Source: Bog-532 sp963805255 (GTDB lineage Bacteria > Actinomycetota > Actinomycetes > Streptosporangiales > Streptosporangiaceae). From it: a stretch of 64,000 bases of DNA. The position numbers were made by a program, and so were the translations under genes. The notes under the pieces were generated by a model. That model saw nothing but the letters and a program-made list of their open reading frames with translations. It searched no databases and was not told the DNA's origin. Shown piece after piece: positions 61,286 to 64,000 of this stretch. The number at the start of each line of letters is the position of its first letter. Position 1 is the first letter of the stretch. The stretch covers positions 632,559 to 696,558 of the forward strand of contig CAWDTK010000011.1 in NCBI GenBank assembly GCA_963805255.1, in the 5' to 3' direction.

Positions 61286-64000
61286 ATGAGCGCAGAACGC
61301 GAGCGGATCGCCGGATTCGGCCGGCTGGAGGACGGGCTGCTGCAGGCCGGCGACTGGTACCGGTGGGGGCCATACGTCAGCGAGCGGCAGTGGGGCACGG
61401 TCCGGGAGGACTACAGTGCCGACGGCAACGCGTGGGACTACCTGCCGCACGACCACGCCCGGTCGCGGGCCTACCGGTGGGGTGAGGACGGCCTGGCCGG
61501 GTTCTGCGATATCCAGCAGCGGCTGTGCCTGGCCCTGGCGCTGTGGAACGGGCGGGACCCGATCCTGAAGGAGCGGGCTTTCGGCCTCACGAACCCGCAG
61601 GGCAACCACGGCGAGGATGTCAAGGAGTACTGGTGGTACCTGGACGCGGTGCCCAGCCACGCCTGGAACCGGTGGCGCTACCACTACCCGCAGGCTGCGT
61701 TCCCCTACCAGGATCTGATCGAGGTCAACGCCGCCCGCGACCGGTACCAGTTCGAGTACGAGCTGCTGGACACCGGCGTGTTCGACAGCGACCGGTACTG
61801 GATCACCGAGGTGCACTACGCCAAGGCCGGCCCGGATGACCTGCTGATGGCGATCCAGGTCACCAACGCCGGCCCGGAGGCCGACACGCTGCACGTGCTG
61901 CCCACGGCCTGGTTCCGCAACACCTGGTCCTGGCACGCCACCGAGCCCGGGGTGGCGATGCGGGCATCCGGCGACCAGTCGGTCACCATCGACCACCCGT
62001 TCGTCGGGCACCCTGGAACTCACCGCCGCCACCGCACCTGACGGTACCGGCCCGCAGCTGCTGTTCTGCGAGAACGAGACCAATGTCGCCCGGCTGTACG
62101 GCGCTGCCCCGGTCACGCCCTATCCGAAGGACGGCATCAACGACCATGTCATCAGCGGCGCCGGCACCATCAACCCGGACCGCACCGGCACCAAATGCGC
62201 GTTCTGGTACCGGCTCACCGTCCTTCCCGGGCAGACCGCCGAACTCCGGCTCCGGCTGCGGCCCGCTCCCTCCGGGCAGGCCAGCTCCGGGGAGGCCCGC
62301 TCCGCGGCCGGCGCACCAGCCGCCCTCGGCGCCGGCTTCGACCAGGTAATAGCCACCAGGCGGGCCGAGGCCGACGAGTTCTACGCCGAGCTGACCCCGG
62401 CCGGCGCCAGCGCGGAGGAAGCGATGGTGCTGCGGCAGGCGTGTGCCGGCCTGTTGTGGGGCAAGCAGCTGTACTACTACGCCGTCAACCGGTGGCTGGA
62501 CGGCGATCCGGCCCAGCCCGAACCGCCGCCCCAGCGCAAGGACGGGCGGAACGCCAGGTGGCGCAACTTCGACGGGTTCGACATCATCTCGATGCCGGAC
62601 AAGTGGGAGTATCCCTGGTTCGCCGCCTGGGACCTGGGCTTCCACTGCGTGACCCTGGCCCACCTGGACCCAGCGTTCGCCAAGTACCAGCTGATCATGC
62701 TGTGCCGGGAATGGTACCAGCACCCGAACGGGGCCCTGCCGGCCTACGAATGGGACTTCGGCGATGTGAATCCGCCGGTGCACGCGTGGGCGGCGCTGGA
62801 GGTCTTCGCCATCGACGGCGGGCGCGACATCGACTTCCTGAGCGGGGTCTTCTACAAGCTCCTGGTCAACTTCACCTGGTGGGTCAACCGCCAGGACGCC
62901 CGCGACAAGAACGTCTTCGAGGGCGGTTTCCTCGGCCTGGACAACATCGGCCCGATCGACCGCTCGCACCTGCCGGCCGGCTACGTCCTGGAGCAGTCCG
63001 ACGCGACGGGGTGGATGGGTGCCTACGCGCTGACGATGGGGTCCATCGCGGCCGTCCTCGCCGGGTCGGGCCAGCGCCAGGCTCAGGGACTGGTGCTGAA
63101 GTTCCTGGAGCATTTCGCGGGCATCCGGGAGGCCCTCGTCATTCAGGGCCTGTGGGATGAGGCCGACGGGCTGTTCTACGACCGGCTGCTCACCCCGTCC
63201 GGGGAGGCTGTCCCGGTCAAGGTCCGGTCCATGGTCGGGATCATCCCGGCCCTGGCGGCAGCGGTCATCGACGGCGGCATGCTGCGACGCGCGATGACCC
63301 TGAACAAGGGATTCATGGGTTTCCTGGAACATGAGGGTTTCAGGGATATACACGGGAAGCTGGCCGAGACCCCGCAGCTGCGCGGCGAGCCGGGCCACGA
63401 GCGGCTGCTGCTGTCGGTGGCCCGGCCTGGCCAGCTGGAGCGGCTGTTCGCCAAACTATTCGATGAGGCCGAGTTCTTGTCCCCGTATGGCCTGCGCGCG
63501 CTGTCCGCCCACCACCGGGACCACCCTTACGTGTTCGACGTCGAGGGCTACCAGTCCGTCATCGACTATGAGCCGGCCGAGTCGACCACGCCCATGTTCG
63601 GCGGCAACTCCAACTGGCGCGGCCCGGTCTGGTTCCCCCTCAACTACCTGGTGATCGCCATGCTCGAGCGCTACCACCAGTTCTACGGCCGTGACTTTGA
63701 GATCGAGTACCCGACCGGCTCGGGGAAGCGGCTCACCCTCGACCTGATCGCCGCCGACCTCCAGGACCGGCTGATCTCGCTGTTCACCACCGACGCGAAC
63801 GGACGGCGGCCCTGCTTCGGCGGGACCGAGCGCATGCAGACCGACCCCGCCTGGCACGACAACCTGATCTTCGGCGAGTATTTCCACGGCGACAACGGCG
63901 CCGCGCTCGGCGCCTTCCACCAGACCGGCTGGACCGGCCTTATCGGCGATGTGATAATGCGCCGCCACGGCGCGGCCCCATCAATCGCAGAAGTCCTGAG
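61286..64000 (+). pseudogene. GH63/MGH1-type glycoside hydrolase, one frameshift, runs to window end
   Basis: The ATG at 61286 follows AGGAG. The N-terminus has WYRWGPYVSERQWGTVREDY, NAWDYLPHDHARSRAYRWGE, FGLTNPQGNHGEDVKEYWWY; the frame breaks near 62012. The second frame continues LELTAATAPDGTGPQLLFCE, GTKCAFWYRLTVLPGQTAEL, then the (alpha/alpha)6 barrel: DIISMPDKWEYPWFAAWDLG, EWDFGDVNPPVHAWAALEVF, FEGGFLGLDNIGPIDRSHLP and NSNWRGPVWFPLNYLVIAML. One extra G in GTCGGGCACC accounts for the break. About 900 codons lie in the window, close to the full family length. The substrate is unknown (alpha-glucan or trehalose-like). Confidence 0.8.

Noticed and set aside
61983..63398. A minus-strand frame of 471 codons opposite the glycosidase
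   Set aside because: Low-complexity shadow; the plus strand has GH63-type motifs over its whole length.

Overview
This is a GC-rich (roughly 70%) window with GTG/TTG starts, ATGA/GTGA gene overlaps, DUF2637 and DUF6788 proteins and tRNA half-sites typical of actinomycete integrative elements. It most likely comes from a filamentous actinomycete (Actinomycetota); the sequence alone does not fix the genus. About two thirds of it is a genomic island made of insertion sequences nested in one another, recombinase genes and truncated host genes. The right-hand 11 kb is more ordinary chromosome.

Layout. 0-3.6 kb: a broken tyrosine-recombinase-like gene, a DUF6788 gene, and a divergent pair of small genes around a perfect 15-bp inverted repeat. 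3.6-5.3 kb: an IS630 element with a passenger gene. 5.4-11.8 kb: a decayed two-gene unit (a protein with repeated dsRNA-binding-like modules plus a SNF2 ATPase, and a large unknown companion), with the ATPase fused to half an IS1380 transposase. 11.9-13.7 kb: an intact unknown gene. 13.9-16.7 kb: gene fragments (DUF1214, rmlC, rmlD) around an IS66. 16.9-19.2 kb: a DISARM remnant (drmB cut by an IS5, intact drmC). 19.4-21.4 kb: a patchwork of recombinase and IS66 pieces. 21.8-25.5 kb: a PLD/Nudix-like regulator (frameshifted), a methyltransferase and a sigma-like factor. 25.8-30.0 kb: an IS1634 split by a large unassigned transposon. 30.1-34.1 kb: a compact cluster of two membrane proteins, an OmpA-type lipoprotein and an unknown protein. 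34.3-41.6 kb: an IS21 with a coiled-coil passenger, whose istA is split by a recombinase-in-trio (RIT) element. 42-43.6 kb: an IS1380. 44.1-45.8 kb: a remnant of an actinomycete integrative element between 3' halves of tRNA-Tyr and tRNA-Pro. 45.9-53.1 kb: an IS5 split by an IS66 that carries a DruA-like (DUF4338) gene, then a second large transposon and an IS982. 53.1-64 kb: BON protein, P-type ATPase, HdeD-like protein, phosphoesterase/rhomboid remnants, TetR regulator, diacylglycerol-kinase-like enzyme and a GH63-type glycosidase.

How it fits together. The island contains anti-phage parts (drmB/drmC, a DruA-like protein, possibly the dsRBD/SNF2 unit), and nearly all of it has been broken by transposition and small indels. 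Nested insertions give exact element ends and target duplications in two cases: IS66 in IS5, and the large transposon in IS1634. Many long genes, including several in the chromosomal part, differ from an intact frame by one base, often in a G or C run. Some of these pseudogenes may therefore be sequencing errors, and each frameshift call should be read with that in mind.
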